Origin: Flavobacterium sp.
GTDB lineage: Bacteria > Bacteroidota > Bacteroidia > Flavobacteriales > Flavobacteriaceae
Assembly (NCBI GenBank): GCA_012837155.1
Contig: CP051546.1
Coordinates: 2,793,699-2,857,698 of the forward strand
Reading direction: 5' to 3'
Length of the DNA: 64,000 nucleotides
Made by a program: the position numbers and the translations under genes. The notes under the pieces are model-generated. The model did not search any database. It was not told the origin of the DNA and saw nothing but the letters and a program-made list of their open reading frames with translations. Positions 36,758 to 47,860 of the stretch are shown here, piece by piece; positions within the stretch are counted from its first letter, which is position 1; each line of letters begins with the position of its first letter.

Positions 36758-39384
36758 TTACTGTACAAAATCAATGGCTTTTGCCAAAGCTTCCTGAATT
36801 CCAGCCGCATTTTTTCCGCCAGCGGTTGCAAAAAGGGTTGTCCTCCTCCACCGCCTTGAATGTATTTTCCCAATTCACGAACAACAGTTCCCGCATTAAG
36901 GTTTTTCTCGGCAACTAATTCTTTAGAAATATAACACGATAACATGGGTTTATTTTCTTCGGCTGTAGCCAAAACCAAAAATATATTCTTCTCTAAATTA
37001 CCCAATTCATAAGCCAAATCCTTTGCGCCTTCAGGGCTTAAATCGACTTGCTTCGCCAGAAATTGAACGCCGTTTATTTCTTGCAATTCTGAAGATAAAA
37101 CTGCTTTCAAATTTTTGACTTTGTCTTTCATCAAAGCTTCAATTTGCAATTTCAATTTTGCGTTTTCATCTTGCAACGAATGAACTGATTTCATCACATC
37201 TTGAGGATTTTTCAAAGCTACTTTAACCTCATTTAAAGTATTTTCCTGTAAAGCAAAATGAGCTTTTACGGCATCGCTAGTAATGGCTTCGATACGGCGA
37301 ATTCCTGCTGCAACAGCACCTTCAGAAACGATTTTGAAATGCCAAATTTCGGCAGTATTCTTCACATGAATTCCTCCACAAAGTTCCATACTTTCGCCAA
37401 ACTTAATGGCACGAACAGTATCTCCATATTTTTCGCCAAACAATGCCATTGCTCCTTCCTGAACTGCTTGTGCAAACGGAATATTTCTTCTTTCAACCAA
37501 TGGCAATTGCTCCTGAATTCGGGCATTTACAAAATCTTCCACCTGCTCTAATTCAGCATCGGTCATTTTTGCAAAATGCGAAAAGTCGAAACGTAAATAA
37601 TTTGGATTTACCAAAGATCCTTTTTGCTCTACGTGAGTTCCTAAAATACTTCGCAAAGCTTGATGCATCAAGTGGGTAGCCGAGTGATTTTTAGCAGACA
37701 GCTTTCGCAAATCCTGATTTACTTTGACAACAAAACTACCATTTATATTTTCTGGTAATTTTTTTGTGAAGTGCAGAATTAAGTTATTTTCTTTTTTAGT
37801 GTCAATAATTTCGATAGATTCATTCGCCGAAACTAATGTTCCTCTATCTCCAACTTGTCCGCCTCCTTCTGGATAAAATGGCGTTGCATCGAGAACAATT
37901 TGGTATAAAATCCCGTCTTTTTTACTATCTATTTTTCTGTAACGCGTGATTTTTACTTCGTTTTCAACTTGGTCATAACCAACAAATTTTTCCACATTTC
38001 CGGGAATTAAAACACCCCAATCTTCAGTAGAAACTTCGGATGCGGCACGAGAACGTGTTTTTTGTTCGAGCATTGCTTTATCAAAACCTGCTTCGTCTAA
38101 TTCCAATCCTCTTTCTCTCAAAATTAAGGCCGTTAAATCGATTGGAAACCCAAAAGTATCATACAATTCGAATGCTTTTTGACCTGAAACTACTGTGCCT
38201 TTGGTTGATTTTATTACGTTTTCGAGTAATTGTAATCCTTGATCTAATGTTCTTAAAAAAGAATTTTCTTCTTCCCGAATCACATTCATAACCAAGTTTT
38301 TCTGAGAAATAATCTCTGGGAATGAACTTCCCATTTGGCTACTCAAAGTTTCCACTAATTGGTATATAAAAGCTTCTTTAGTATTCAAAAAAGTAAAACC
38401 ATAACGAATGGCACGACGCAAAATCCTACGAATTACATAGCCTGCCCCATTATTTGATGGCAATTGCCCGTCAGCTATGGCAAAAGCCACGGCTCGAACG
38501 TGATCCACAATCACTCGGATGGCAATATTAATTTTTTCTTCGGCTTGGTCTTTGGCTTTAATGGTATATTTTGCTCCTGTAATTTTTTCGACGTGTTGAA
38601 TGATTGGCGTAAAAACATCGGTATCATAGTTCGACTGAACGCCTTGTAAAACCATACAAAGTCTCTCGAAACCCATTCCGGTATCCACATGTTGTGCTGG
38701 TAATTTTTCGAGAGAACCGTCAGCTTTACGGTTGAATTCCATAAATACATTATTCCAAATTTCTACCACATGAGGATGATCGTTGTTGACTAATGATTTT
38801 CCTGAAACCAAGGTTTTTTCTTCGGCAGAACGAATATCTACATGTATTTCGGAACAAGGCCCACAAGGCCCTTGATCGCCCATTTCCCAAAAATTGTCTT
38901 TTTTATTGCCGAGAATAATTCGGTCTTCGTCGATTAGCGTTTTCCAAATATCGAATGCTTCTTGATCGAAAGGAACATTTTCAGCTGGGTTGCCTTCAAA
39001 AACAGAAACATAAAGAATGTCTTTTGGTATTTTGTATACCTCTGTTAATAATTCCCAAGCCCAGTTGATGGCTTCTTTTTTGAAATAATCGCCAAATGAC
39101 CAGTTGCCCAACATTTCGAACATGGTGTGATGATAGGTATCAATTCCCACTTCTTCTAAATCGTTGTGCTTTCCTGAAACTCGAAGGCATTTTTGAGTAT
39201 CGGCAATTCTTTTGCTTTTTGGTGTTCCGTTGCCTAAGAAATATTCTTTGAACTGTGCCATTCCTGAGTTGTTGAACATTAGGGTGGGATCATCTTTGAG
39301 AACTATTGGAGCTGATGGAACTATTAAATGCTCTTTGCTTTCGAAAAAATCTAAGAATTGTTTACGTATGTCTTGTGATTTCAT
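36758..39384 (-). CDS. alaS: Alanyl-tRNA synthetase (frameshift in last 30 codons)
   Basis: About 875 residues. Class II motifs: [16 protein letters not shown], the editing-domain zinc ligands HSATHLMHQ and CGGIHV, and the C-terminal glycine-rich [11 protein letters not shown]. One T is missing near 36826; correcting it gives the usual end [19 protein letters not shown] with the stop at 36758. The frame is open upstream to 39465, but [19 protein letters not shown] from the ATG at 39384 is the family start; the upstream codons come from an inverted repeat. The gene is essential, so the frameshift is an error. Confidence 0.96.
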
Positions 39385-39385
39385 A

Positions 39386-39559
39386 TTGTCATTGCGAGGA
39401 ACGAAGAATCTCATCCTCATTTTTTTTTTAGTTATTTGCCATAAATTACCCATTTTCAATTTCAATGGAGTTCAATGAACTTTTTTTGAAATAGAATCTA
39501 TCATTTTAAAAAATCGAAAAAACTCTTGTGATGAGATTCTTCGTTCCTCGCAATGACAA
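39386..39559. repeat. 30-bp perfect inverted repeat pair flanking a 114-bp spacer
   Basis: Arms at 39386-39415 and 39530-39559 are exact reverse complements. The arm core is TCATTGCGAGGAACGAAG, a type of dispersed repeat known from many bacterial genomes. The first arm begins 1 bp upstream of the alaS ATG, so it forms the alaS leader. Otherwise the 39385-39688 gap holds only a possible minus-strand -7 box (TATTTTTG, 39664-39671). Confidence 0.85.
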
Positions 39560-39688
39560 ATCCCAACGAATAGCTGGAAAAGGCACATTAAAATATTTAT
39601 TATTAAAAAAGGGTAGAACGAATGAAACATTTATTAAATTTGTTCGACTAACATTTTTATAGTGTGCAAAAATAGGGTATTTTAAAAT

Positions 39689-40666
39689 ATGGGGAAAGTA
39701 AAATATTATTACGATACCGAAAATCTGGCCTATCGAAAAATAATAACAAAAAAGAGAAAAAAAATAGGAGTTGCCCTGTTGTTTTTAGTAGCATCGGCTT
39801 TGTTTGGTTTTCTAGGGCTTGTGATTTTATTGAATACTCCGTATTTTCAAACACCAAAAGAGTTATTACAAGCTAGGGAGATTGAAAATTTGAAGTTGCA
39901 TTATGCGGTTTTAAACAAAAAAATGAATCAAATTGACGACGTTATTTCAGACATAGAAGAAAGAGACAATAATTTATATCGGGCTTATTTTAACGCCGAA
40001 CCTATTCCTGACGAGGAAAGAAAAGCGGGTTTTAGTGATGGTAATAGGTACAAGGAATTAGAAGGATACAACAATTCACAATTAGTTTTGAATACCGCAA
40101 AAAGAGTTGATGCACTAAGCAAAGAACTAAGCATTCAATCGAAATCATTGGACTATATTTTAAAATTAGCGAAGGCAAAAAATAATTTATTAGCGGCAAT
40201 CCCTGCTATCCAGCCTATTAGAAACGAGAATTTAAAACGAATGGCATCAGGTTTTGGTTACCGCACAGATCCTTTTACAAAGGCTAGAAAAATGCACGAA
40301 GGAATGGATTTTACTTCTAAAGTAGGCACACCAATTTTTGCAACTGGCGATGGATTTGTAGCTAAGGCGGACAATACCGCTTCGGGATATGGGAATCACA
40401 TCGTCATTAGGCATGGCTATGGTTACGAAACTTTGTATGCGCATTTAAGCAAATACAAGTGCAGGCCTGGGCAACACATAAAACGTGGAGACATCATAGG
40501 ATATGTGGGAAGCACGGGACGAAGTGAAGCACCTCATTTGCATTATGAAGTTCACAAAAACGGAAAAGTGGTCAATCCGCTTAATTTTTATTACGGAAAC
40601 ATTTCGGCTGTAGAATATGTTGCCATTTCTAAATTAGCCAACCAAGAAAACCAATCGTTAGACTAG
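39689..40666 (+). CDS. M23 family metallopeptidase, membrane anchored
   Basis: 325 residues. It has a short cytoplasmic start, one membrane helix (about residues 31-52), a coiled-coil region (about 60-165), and a C-terminal LytM/M23 domain. Zinc ligands fit HEGMD and HLHYEVHKNG, with GNHIVIRHGYGYETLYAHLS between. It would cut peptidoglycan cross-links or act as an activator, as similar flavobacterial proteins do. Divergent from alaS; MerR and LemA genes follow. Confidence 0.9.
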   Translation: MGKVKYYYDTENLAYRKIITKKRKKIGVALLFLVASALFGFLGLVILLNTPYFQTPKELLQAREIENLKLHYAVLNKKMNQIDDVISDIEERDNNLYRAYFNAEPIPDEERKAGFSDGNRYKELEGYNNSQLVLNTAKRVDALSKELSIQSKSLDYILKLAKAKNNLLAAIPAIQPIRNENLKRMASGFGYRTDPFTKARKMHEGMDFTSKVGTPIFATGDGFVAKADNTASGYGNHIVIRHGYGYETLYAHLSKYKCRPGQHIKRGDIIGYVGSTGRSEAPHLHYEVHKNGKVVNPLNFYYGNISAVEYVAISKLANQENQSLD

Positions 40667-40713
40667 ATTTTAAGTTGTAGAATTTAGAGAAAATTTATTC
40701 AAATATTAACAAT

Positions 40714-41046
40714 ATGCATATAGAATTACCACCAAATAAAAGGTATTACGGCATTGGCGAAGTCGCCAAAGCATTTGATGTGAACGCTTCGCTCATTCGA
40801 TTTTGGGACAACGAATTCGACATTCTTAAGCCCAAAAAAAATGCCAAAGGCAATCGAATGTTTACGCCAGAAGATGTAAAAAACCTACAATTGATTTATC
40901 ATTTAGTAAAGGAAAGAGGCTTTACACTTGAAGGTGCCAGAACGCATTTGAAGGAAGGTCAGAAGAAAACCTTGGACAAATTTGACATTATCAGCAAACT
41001 GGAAACCATCAAAGTACAGTTGACGAATATTAAAAATGAACTTTAG
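40714..41046 (+). CDS. MerR family transcriptional regulator
   Basis: 110 residues. The MerR winged helix YYGIGEVAKAFDVNASLIRF and GNRMFTPEDVKNLQLIYHLV is present, with a short C-terminal coiled helix. No effector domain or Cys cluster is seen. It is widespread in Flavobacteriaceae beside an M23 peptidase gene, as here. Target genes unknown. Confidence 0.88.
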   Translation: MHIELPPNKRYYGIGEVAKAFDVNASLIRFWDNEFDILKPKKNAKGNRMFTPEDVKNLQLIYHLVKERGFTLEGARTHLKEGQKKTLDKFDIISKLETIKVQLTNIKNEL

Positions 41047-41125
41047 ATTAACGATTTTTGATTGCAGATTTTTGATTGCAGATTTTAAAAATAAAAATAA
41101 ATATTAAACTTTAAATTAAACAAAA

Positions 41126-41713
41126 ATGGACTTTAAAAAATTTTTACCTTGGATTGTTATTATTGGATTTGTATTAATCATTGCTTTTTGGGTAATGGGA
41201 GTAATGAATACTGGTTTGCACAAAGACCAAGCCGTTAATAAAGAATGGGGAAATGTGAATACCGCTTATCAAAGAAGAAATGATTTAATTGGAAACTTAG
41301 TAAACACCGTTAAAGGTGCCGCTGATTTCGAAAAAAGCACTTTAACCGCAGTAATCGAAGCCAGAGCAAAAGCAACATCTGTAACTATTGATCCTGCCAA
41401 TGTAACTCCAGAACAATTGGCTGCATTTAATTCGGCACAAAGTGGTGTGAGCAGTTCTTTATCAAAATTATTAGTATCCGTAGAACGTTATCCTGAATTG
41501 AAAGCCAATGAAAACTTCTTGAAATTGCAAGATGAATTAGCCAGTACAGAAAATCAAATTCTTACCGCAAGAACTCGTTTTAACGAATCGGTTCAAGATT
41601 ACAATGGTTATGTATTAGCCATGCCACAAAGTATCTTTTTAGGAAAATACAAAGAAAAACCATATTTCAAAGCGGTTGAAGGAGCTGATAAACCGGTAGA
41701 AGTAAAATTCTAA
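41126..41713 (+). CDS. LemA family protein
   Basis: 195 residues. It has an N-terminal membrane helix (about residues 8-27) and then a helical bundle with NTAYQRRNDLIGNLVNTVKG and LTAVIEARAKATS, the LemA signature. LemA is membrane bound and its role is unclear. It commonly precedes TPM-domain genes, and two follow here. Confidence 0.93.
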   Translation: MDFKKFLPWIVIIGFVLIIAFWVMGVMNTGLHKDQAVNKEWGNVNTAYQRRNDLIGNLVNTVKGAADFEKSTLTAVIEARAKATSVTIDPANVTPEQLAAFNSAQSGVSSSLSKLLVSVERYPELKANENFLKLQDELASTENQILTARTRFNESVQDYNGYVLAMPQSIFLGKYKEKPYFKAVEGADKPVEVKF

Positions 41714-41731
41714 AAAAGATTTAAAATTTAT

Positions 41732-41786
41732 GAGTAACGGTTTTTGATTACAGATTTAAACATTCTGCTATCAAAAATCGTTACTC
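41732..41786. repeat. 17-bp inverted repeat between lemA and the TPM gene
   Basis: GAGTAACGGTTTTTGAT at 41732-41748 pairs, with one mismatch, with 41770-41786 around a 21-nt loop. It could attenuate read-through from lemA. A direct repeat TTTTTGATTGCAGA also occurs twice at about 41054-41081, after the MerR gene. Confidence 0.6.
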
Positions 41787-41806
41787 TTCATTCAAAAATA
41801 ATTCCC

Positions 41807-42244
41807 ATGTCGAAAATTGAAGTTTTTTTTAACCAAAGAAGAAGAGCACGCCATTGTTGAAGCTATTTGTGTAGCCGAAAAAGAAACTTCTGGTGAAATT
41901 AGAGTACACATCGAAAAAACAACTTCTAAAGCTCATTTTGACAGGGCTTTGGAAGTTTTTCATGAATTGAAGATGCACGAAACTCAACTCAAAATGGGGT
42001 TTTAATTTATTTGGCAGTCGCCGATAAACAGTTCGTCATTTGCGGAGACAAAGGGATTAACGATGTAGTTTCTGATGATTTTTGGGAGTCTACAAAAGAG
42101 ATTATGGGCACACAATTCAAAACGGGAAATTTCAAGCAAGGATTGATTGATGGCATTACTAAAGCTGGAGAACAATTACAAAAATACTTTCCGTATAAAG
42201 AAGGCGACACCAATGAATTATCAAACGAAATATCTAAAGCATAA
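41807..42244 (+). CDS. TPM domain protein (two apparent frameshifts)
   Basis: The ATG at 41807 reads MSKIEV; one T too many in the run at about 41823-41830 throws it out of frame before FLTKEEEHAIVEAICVAEKE. A second break (one A short at 41991-41994) separates HETQLK from VLIYLAVADKQFVICGDKGI. Repaired length is about 145 residues. This is the cytosolic TPM_phosphatase-like domain, known from the pair of such genes after lemA. Its stop overlaps the next ATG by one base. Confidence 0.82.
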
Positions 42245-43050
42245 TGACTTTATATAATAAAAACACCTCACTATTACTGCAATTATTGGTTTGTTTCCTT
42301 TTTACACAAATCGGTTTTGCCCAATTTACAATTCCTGAGAAGCCCGATTTTCAAACTTCGGTTTATGATTATGCTAATGTTTTAAGCCCAACCGAGAAAT
42401 CACAATTAGAGGAAAAACTTATCCGATATTCAGATTCGACCACCACCCAAATTGTGGTCATTACTATTGAAAGCCTGAAAGGCGAAGACATTGGAATTCT
42501 GACTCCAAAATGGGGACAAACTTGGGGAATTGGCGGAAGCGAAAAAAATGACAATGGCGTTATCATTCTATTGGCAAAAGCGGAAAGAAAAATTTGGATT
42601 TCTCCTGGCTATGGTCTAGAAGACAAATTAACCGCCGGAATTGGTGGAGAAATTACCAGAAATATTATCATTCCAGAATTTAAAGCCGGAAGTTATTACA
42701 ACGGTTTAGACAAAGGTACTGATGCCCTTTTTGATGTTTTCAAAGGAAAATATAAAGGCGAACGCAAACAAACCAAAGGAAAAGATTTTCCCATCTTACC
42801 AATCATTATTATTGTAATCGTCATTCTTGTTATCCTTTCTAGAAACAAAAACAGCGGCGGTAATTCTGACAATTCTGGTGGTGGCCCTAGTTTACTTGAT
42901 GTAATTATCTTGAGTAGTTTGGGCCGAAGTGGCGGAAGTGGCGGTTTTGGTGGCGGAGGTTCATCTGGTGGTTTTGGCGGAGGTGGCGGCTTCGGAGGTG
43001 GTTTTGGTGGCGGCGGTTTTTCTGGTGGTGGAAGTGGCGGAAGCTGGTAG
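42244..43050 (+). CDS. TPM domain membrane protein with Gly-rich tail (YgcG-like)
   Basis: 268 residues. Signal peptide (LVCFLFTQIGFAQ), TPM domain (VYDYANVLSPTEKSQLEEKL, ITIESLKGEDIGI, LEDKLTAGIGGEITRNIIIPEFKAG written in parts), one membrane helix at about 183-200, and a tail of FGGGGGFGGGFGG type. These proteins are exported and anchored with the TPM domain outside; they have been linked to photosystem repair in plants and to unknown envelope roles in bacteria. Forms an operon with lemA and the first TPM gene. Confidence 0.88.
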   Translation: MTLYNKNTSLLLQLLVCFLFTQIGFAQFTIPEKPDFQTSVYDYANVLSPTEKSQLEEKLIRYSDSTTTQIVVITIESLKGEDIGILTPKWGQTWGIGGSEKNDNGVIILLAKAERKIWISPGYGLEDKLTAGIGGEITRNIIIPEFKAGSYYNGLDKGTDALFDVFKGKYKGERKQTKGKDFPILPIIIIVIVILVILSRNKNSGGNSDNSGGGPSLLDVIILSSLGRSGGSGGFGGGGSSGGFGGGGGFGGGFGGGGFSGGGSGGSW

Positions 43051-43108
43051 AATTAAATAACAGATTGTCATTAAAAATAAATTCTTTAATTTGTTATAAA
43101 AACAAGAT

Positions 43109-43581
43109 ATGCTATCACACAAAACCAAATATGCTCTTAAAGCCTTGCTTTATTTAGCCCAGCAAGAAGAAGGTTTCATTGCAAGGACTATAGAAATTGC
43201 TGAAGGAGCCAATATTCCCAAAAAGTTTTTAGAACAAATACTATTAGAATTAAAAAGAGGTCATTTTGTAAGTAGCAAACAAGGAAAATTTGGAGGATAT
43301 TATCTTTTAAAATCCAAAAATGCGATAACATTAGCTGATATTCATCGATTATTTGATGGGGCAATTGCTTTACTTCCTTGTGCCTCTTTAAATTTTACGA
43401 ACCTTGTTTTGATTGCAAAACAGAGTCTGAATGCCTATTAAGACTAGGATTAATTGCGGTTCGAGAAAAAACTTTAGCCGCAATGGAAAGCATTACTATT
43501 GATTCCTTGGCAAAAAATAAAAAAATATTTTTTAAATTCTACTATTTTTATAGAATTTATATATATTTGCATCGGAATTAA
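43109..43581 (+). CDS. Rrf2 family transcriptional regulator (apparent frameshift)
   Basis: The N-terminal winged helix MLSHKTKYALKALLYLA and RGHFVSSKQGKFGGYYLL match Rrf2. The frame shifts at about 43392-43395 (one T short) and resumes YEPCFDCKTESECLLRLGLI. The repaired protein has a Cys group (LPC, EPC, DC, SEC) of the kind that binds an Fe-S cluster in IscR/NsrR. The last 22 residues to the stop at 43579-43581 are A/T-rich and may not be real, so the end is uncertain. Target unknown; an NsrR-like NO role is possible given the nos island but unproven. Confidence 0.75.
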
Positions 43582-43734
43582 CGCAGTCTTAACAAGACAA
43601 ATTAAAACGTATGAAAACGAGGCAAAACAATTTTGCTGTTTCAAAAAAAAAAAAAAAGAAATTAATAAAAATCGAAAAACAAGATTATAAAATGATGTGT
43701 ATGTGTTGCATTTAAAAAATTTAAAATGAACTAA

Positions 43735-44473
43735 ATGAAATTTATCCATACTCTTTTTTTGTTTCTTGCTTGCGGCTTTTATATGCCCAAACCGAAAAAA
43801 ATGTGGATCATCAAAGTTTGCTTTGGACACGTTATTACAATCTTTTGACCATAAACAACAAGTGGTCCGTACATACAGAATTTGACAATCGCATTTTTAT
43901 AAATCCTGTCGAAGAAAATTTATATGCGCTACGACTTCAAGGACGTTACAAAATAAATCCTGAGATTGAAATAGGGGCTGGATTTGCTTATTTCTCCGTT
44001 GCCACTCAAAATCCCGAAATCAATTATGATTTTAATGTGCCCGAATACCGAGGACAACAAGACATCACTTGGAAAAAAGATTTCAATAAATTCGCGTTGA
44101 TTCAACGATTTCAAGTAGAAGAACGCTTTTTTCACAATGCCAACAAAGAAGAATTACTTCCGGGAACAACTTTCTTTTGGAGATTCAGATGTCGAATTCA
44201 AGGGGAATACAATTTTTGGAAAAAAGAAAACCAGTTTTAAAAGCTATTGTATATGACGAATTGATGATTAATGGTGGAAAAAATGTCGTAAAAAATACCT
44301 TTGACCAAAACCGAATTTACGCCGCTTTGCATTATGGCATCAACAAAAACATTGCACTAGAATTGGGATATTTAAACAGTTTTCAGCAACGTGCGAGCGG
44401 TGTTGATTATTTTGACAGGGATATTATTCGATTTACCTTATTTCACAAAATCAATCTTCAAAAAAAGAAATAG
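43735..44473 (+). CDS. DUF2490 outer membrane beta-barrel protein (apparent frameshifts)
   Basis: The start MKFIHTLFLFLACG is followed by one missing T at about 43778 before LYAQTEKNVDHQSLLWTRYY. The body has the DUF2490 pattern (NKWSVHTEFDNRIF, GRYKINPEIEIGAGFAYFSV). A second shift near 44200-44206 joins RFRCRIQ to FLEKRKPVLKAIVYDE. Repaired length is about 245 residues. Predicted surface barrel of unknown function. Confidence 0.75.
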
Positions 44474-44477
44474 CTTA

Positions 44478-44513
44478 AAAAAAGCCCCAAATACGACTCT
44501 TAGTATTTGGGAC
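44478..44513. terminator. Bidirectional terminator
   Basis: CCCAAATAC/GTATTTGGG, a 9-bp stem with an 8-nt loop extended by GCC and flanking A and T runs, lies between the convergent DUF2490 and Spy-like genes. Confidence 0.8.
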
Positions 44514-44545
44514 TTTACATTAGAATGATTTAGCTACAAACGAAA

Positions 44546-45016
44546 CTATTCTTGTGGTTGATTTCCTTTATCTTCTCTACCTTCTCCACCTTGTCTGCTT
44601 TCTCTAGCCTCTCGCATTTTTTCTCTATTGGCAGCTTCATTATCTTTCATTTTTTTGAATTGCTCTGGAGTCAGAATGGCCTTTAATTTGGCATCGGTTG
44701 CTGCTTTTTCTTCTCGTCGTTTCTGCATAAAAGCGTTGCGCTCTTCGCTGGTCAACTCTTTAGCATTAGTAGCCATTCGTTGGTCTCTCATCGCTTGAAG
44801 CTTAGCCGTTTGTTCCGCAAGAATCGGTTTTAATTTGCTCTGTTGCTTGGCATCCAATTTCAATTCGGTTATCATTCTATCCAACAGAGCTTGATTTCTC
44901 TGCTCGGGAGACATTCTTTCTCTTTGTCCTCTATTTTCTTTTTTCTCAGGTTGCGTTTCTTGAGCAAAAGAGGAAAAACCAATAATAAGTAAAGCCGCAA
45001 TAATTAATTTTTTCAT
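44546..45016 (-). CDS. Spy/LTXXQ-like periplasmic protein
   Basis: 156 residues with signal peptide MKKLIIAALLIIGFSSFAQ, almost the same as in the gene at 23595. The body has MSPEQRNQALLDRMITELKL, KQQSKLKPILAEQ and ILTPEQFKKMKDNE, the paired LTxxQ-type repeats, and an Arg/Glu/Gly-rich tail. Clearly paralogous to 23595-24049. Probably periplasmic, of the Spy/CpxP superfamily. It is downstream of the TonB-type receptor gene on the same strand. Confidence 0.78.
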   Translation of the reverse strand: MKKLIIAALLIIGFSSFAQETQPEKKENRGQRERMSPEQRNQALLDRMITELKLDAKQQSKLKPILAEQTAKLQAMRDQRMATNAKELTSEERNAFMQKRREEKAATDAKLKAILTPEQFKKMKDNEAANREKMREARESRQGGEGREDKGNQPQE

Positions 45017-45097
45017 TTTTTTTCTTTAAAGATTAGAACAATAAGACAATATAATCTTGAAATGGTTTAATCGATTATTGTACAAATTTCAAAATAA

Positions 45098-47860
45098 TTA
45101 ATCCATACCATTATCCATTTCCCTGCTTCTAGAACCTCTAGAACGTTTTCTTTCCCTGAAAAACTTCCCAATTTATAAGCGAATGAAAACATAGTGTAGC
45201 GTTTAAAACGGTGTTTTCTTCATCACGAATTGTTGTTGGAGATATCGTTCTTGTGGCACTTTGGTTTTGGTTCAAAACATCATAGACTTTTACTTTTAAA
45301 GTCATTTTTTTGTCAAAAAATCCATACGACAAACTCGTATTCCATAAATAAAAATCCTTTTTGAAATTACTCGAAAGATTCGAATTGTAGGTATATCCAA
45401 AATCATTTCCAAAAACCCAATTCTTAGGCCAATAGTTCGTGGTTTGAATATTAATTCTGTGAACTACATTTGAACTGGCTTTTAATGAAGAGTTAACATA
45501 TCTTGATTCGTTATATGATAAACTGTATGAAGTTGCAACAGTAAGCAACTCGCCATAATCATACGAGAAATAAACTCTAGGCGAAACTCCCAATGATTTT
45601 GCGTCGTATAAAACAGCATTGGTAAATCCTTTATCTAGGGAATAGCTACCATTTAAACCTAAACCATATCGCAGAACATGAGCTTCTTTTTTTATGGTTT
45701 GATTCCAATTACCACCCATTGCAGTTGTATAGGTTCCCGTAACATTTCTGTAAGTAGTGGTTCTTTTACCGCTGGAATCATATACCGAAGTTGAAACTAC
45801 CTCGCTATTGAAAAAATCTGCTCGCATAAACAAAGTATAACCAGCACGAGTTCGCATATCAAAATTTCTGTAATTAATATTTAAACTGTTCTTTTCATTT
45901 GGATTCAAATCGGGATTTCCTATAATCGTATTCAAAGGATTCGCCAAATTTGCTACTGGCATCAATTGATTGGATGATGGAAGACTATTGGAATAATCAT
46001 ATCTCAACGTAATAAATTTGGATTTCTCTATCTTATACCTGATTTGTGCACTCCCAAAAGGCAAAGCATATTTCTTATTTAAATCGGTAGCTTTATTTAA
46101 ATAAAAGGAATGATTGTCGTAATCAATAATAGAAGTACTGGAATTCAAATTAAAAGTAAACTTGTTCTTTTCGAAAGTAAGCCCCACTCTTGGAGTAATG
46201 GAATTTTGTCTCGAAGTGGTATAATTAGACTGTAAATTATTTAGAGTAGCGTACGATTGGAAAACAGCATCATAATCGTATGTTTTCACATCGTTTACTG
46301 CATTATCCCATCCGAAATCTGACCCTATTCGAACTCTCAGGGAATCCGTTATTGGTTCTATATATTCAATATTAGCCGAATACGAATCAAAGTATTCCCA
46401 TTCTTACTGCTTTGATTTCTCTCATCATTAGGTTTAATGTCTTGATAGAAAACAGTTTTAGACTGATTCAACGACTCTGAATCGCTATTTGTATTATTAT
46501 TATTAAAAACAAAGCTCAAATTACGAGATTTTTTCTCGAATGCTTTATTAAAGTTTATCGTATTTCCAAAATTAGTACTCTTGGTTTCTCTATAAGATTT
46601 TGAGTCACTTTCGTTTAAAGATGCTTCATTTTCATCCTTTGAAAAACTGGAAGATTCAGAAAGGCTATTGGAACGCGATTGATCAATTTTTGGCGTAACA
46701 ACAATTCGTGTAGTGGGATTTATTTTATATTCAAATTCGAAATTTGCTTTGTTTCCGGTGTTTTCACTTCTAGCCTTCGAATCTGATTCGGTAAAAATTG
46801 TTCCCGTAGGTAGAAAATTAGCTTGATTGGATTTGCTTTCGTTTTTATTTATTGTATTAGAAAAATTATAACTTCCCATAGTCTGCAAATCTTTCGACCA
46901 TTCATCGTTATAATTAAATCCAACCAAATTAGATTCGGTAATTCCTTTTCCACTTCCGGTAGTTCTGGTATTGCCTCTGGCATTTCGTCCTCCGCCCATA
47001 CTATCAAAACTTCATCCTGCGAAAACCCTGGAGCATTAATATTATTGGTAGAAGCCAACAAACTAATTTTTTGCTTATTATTGAAATAATTCAAAATCAT
47101 ACTAGTTTCATACCGATCGTCCGTACCATATCCAGCCAAGAATTTTCCAAAATAACCTTTGTTTTTCTTTTCGTCAATAGTCAATTGATACTAGAATAAT
47201 CCGATGTAGATTCTTGCTTGGACAGTTCCTCTTTTTGGTTTTCAAATCTGATACTTGAACCTTATTAATAATTTCTGCTGGCAAGTTTTTTAAGGCAATG
47301 GCTCCATCTTTATCAAAAAAGTTTTGCCATTTACTAAAAACTGAGTTACTTCTTTCCCGTTTACGGTTATTTTCCCATCACTATCGACTTCAAATCCAGG
47401 CAATTGCTTCAACAAATTTCAACATTTGCATCTGGACGCCACCTTAAATGAAGAAGCGTTAAGCTCTAATGTATCTCTTTTTATTCGGATTGGTGGTGAT
47501 TCGTTTTTTATAACAACCTCACTTAATTCCTTTGTATTTTGCAACAAGTATAATTTCCCGAAATCCTTACTCTCAAAAAGTCCGTTTTGTTCTTCAACAT
47601 ACGACTGATACCCATATAATTGACCTTCATAAAAATGGGTTTGTCGTATTTTTTTGTACTAATTTTAAAAATACCGTTTTTATCGGTAGTGGCGTATTCT
47701 ATAACAGTAGAATCTTTTACATTAGAAAAATAAACTGTCGCTAACTCCAGCGGAATCTGAGTATTTATGTCATATACAGTTCCCTTAATGACAATTTCAT
47801 TTTGGGCATTGGCGGAATAAAAAACAGTAGTGAAAATATAAAAGAATAGATTTTATACAT
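45098..47860 (-). pseudogene. TonB-linked outer membrane beta-barrel protein, many frameshifts
   Basis: The ATG at 47860 gives MYKIYSFIFSLLF and, after a shift, a carboxypeptidase-regulatory-like domain (IKGTVYDINTQIPLELATVY). A plug-like part follows (FEVDSDGKITVNGKEVTQFL), then a long beta-barrel (GYFGKFLAGYGTDDRYETSM, RYDYSNSLPSSNQLMPVANL, GNPDLNPNEKNSLNINYRNF) and an Arg-rich tail to 45098. I count at least eight frame changes. Repaired length is about 920 residues, normal for this receptor-like family. The density of breaks is higher than elsewhere, so true decay is possible as well as base errors. Confidence 0.8.

Noticed and set aside
37258-38750. Several 60-97 codon frames on both strands inside alaS
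   Set aside because: All lie within the conserved alaS coding sequence and show no family motif; they are shadows.
41049-41081. Direct repeat of TTTTTGATTGCAGA after the MerR gene
   Set aside because: Only two units in A/T-rich intergenic DNA; no sign of function beyond a chance or slippage duplication.
42880-43045. Gly-rich repeat tract considered as a possible satellite or repeat array
   Set aside because: It is the low-complexity C-terminal tail of the TPM protein, in frame and typical of the family.
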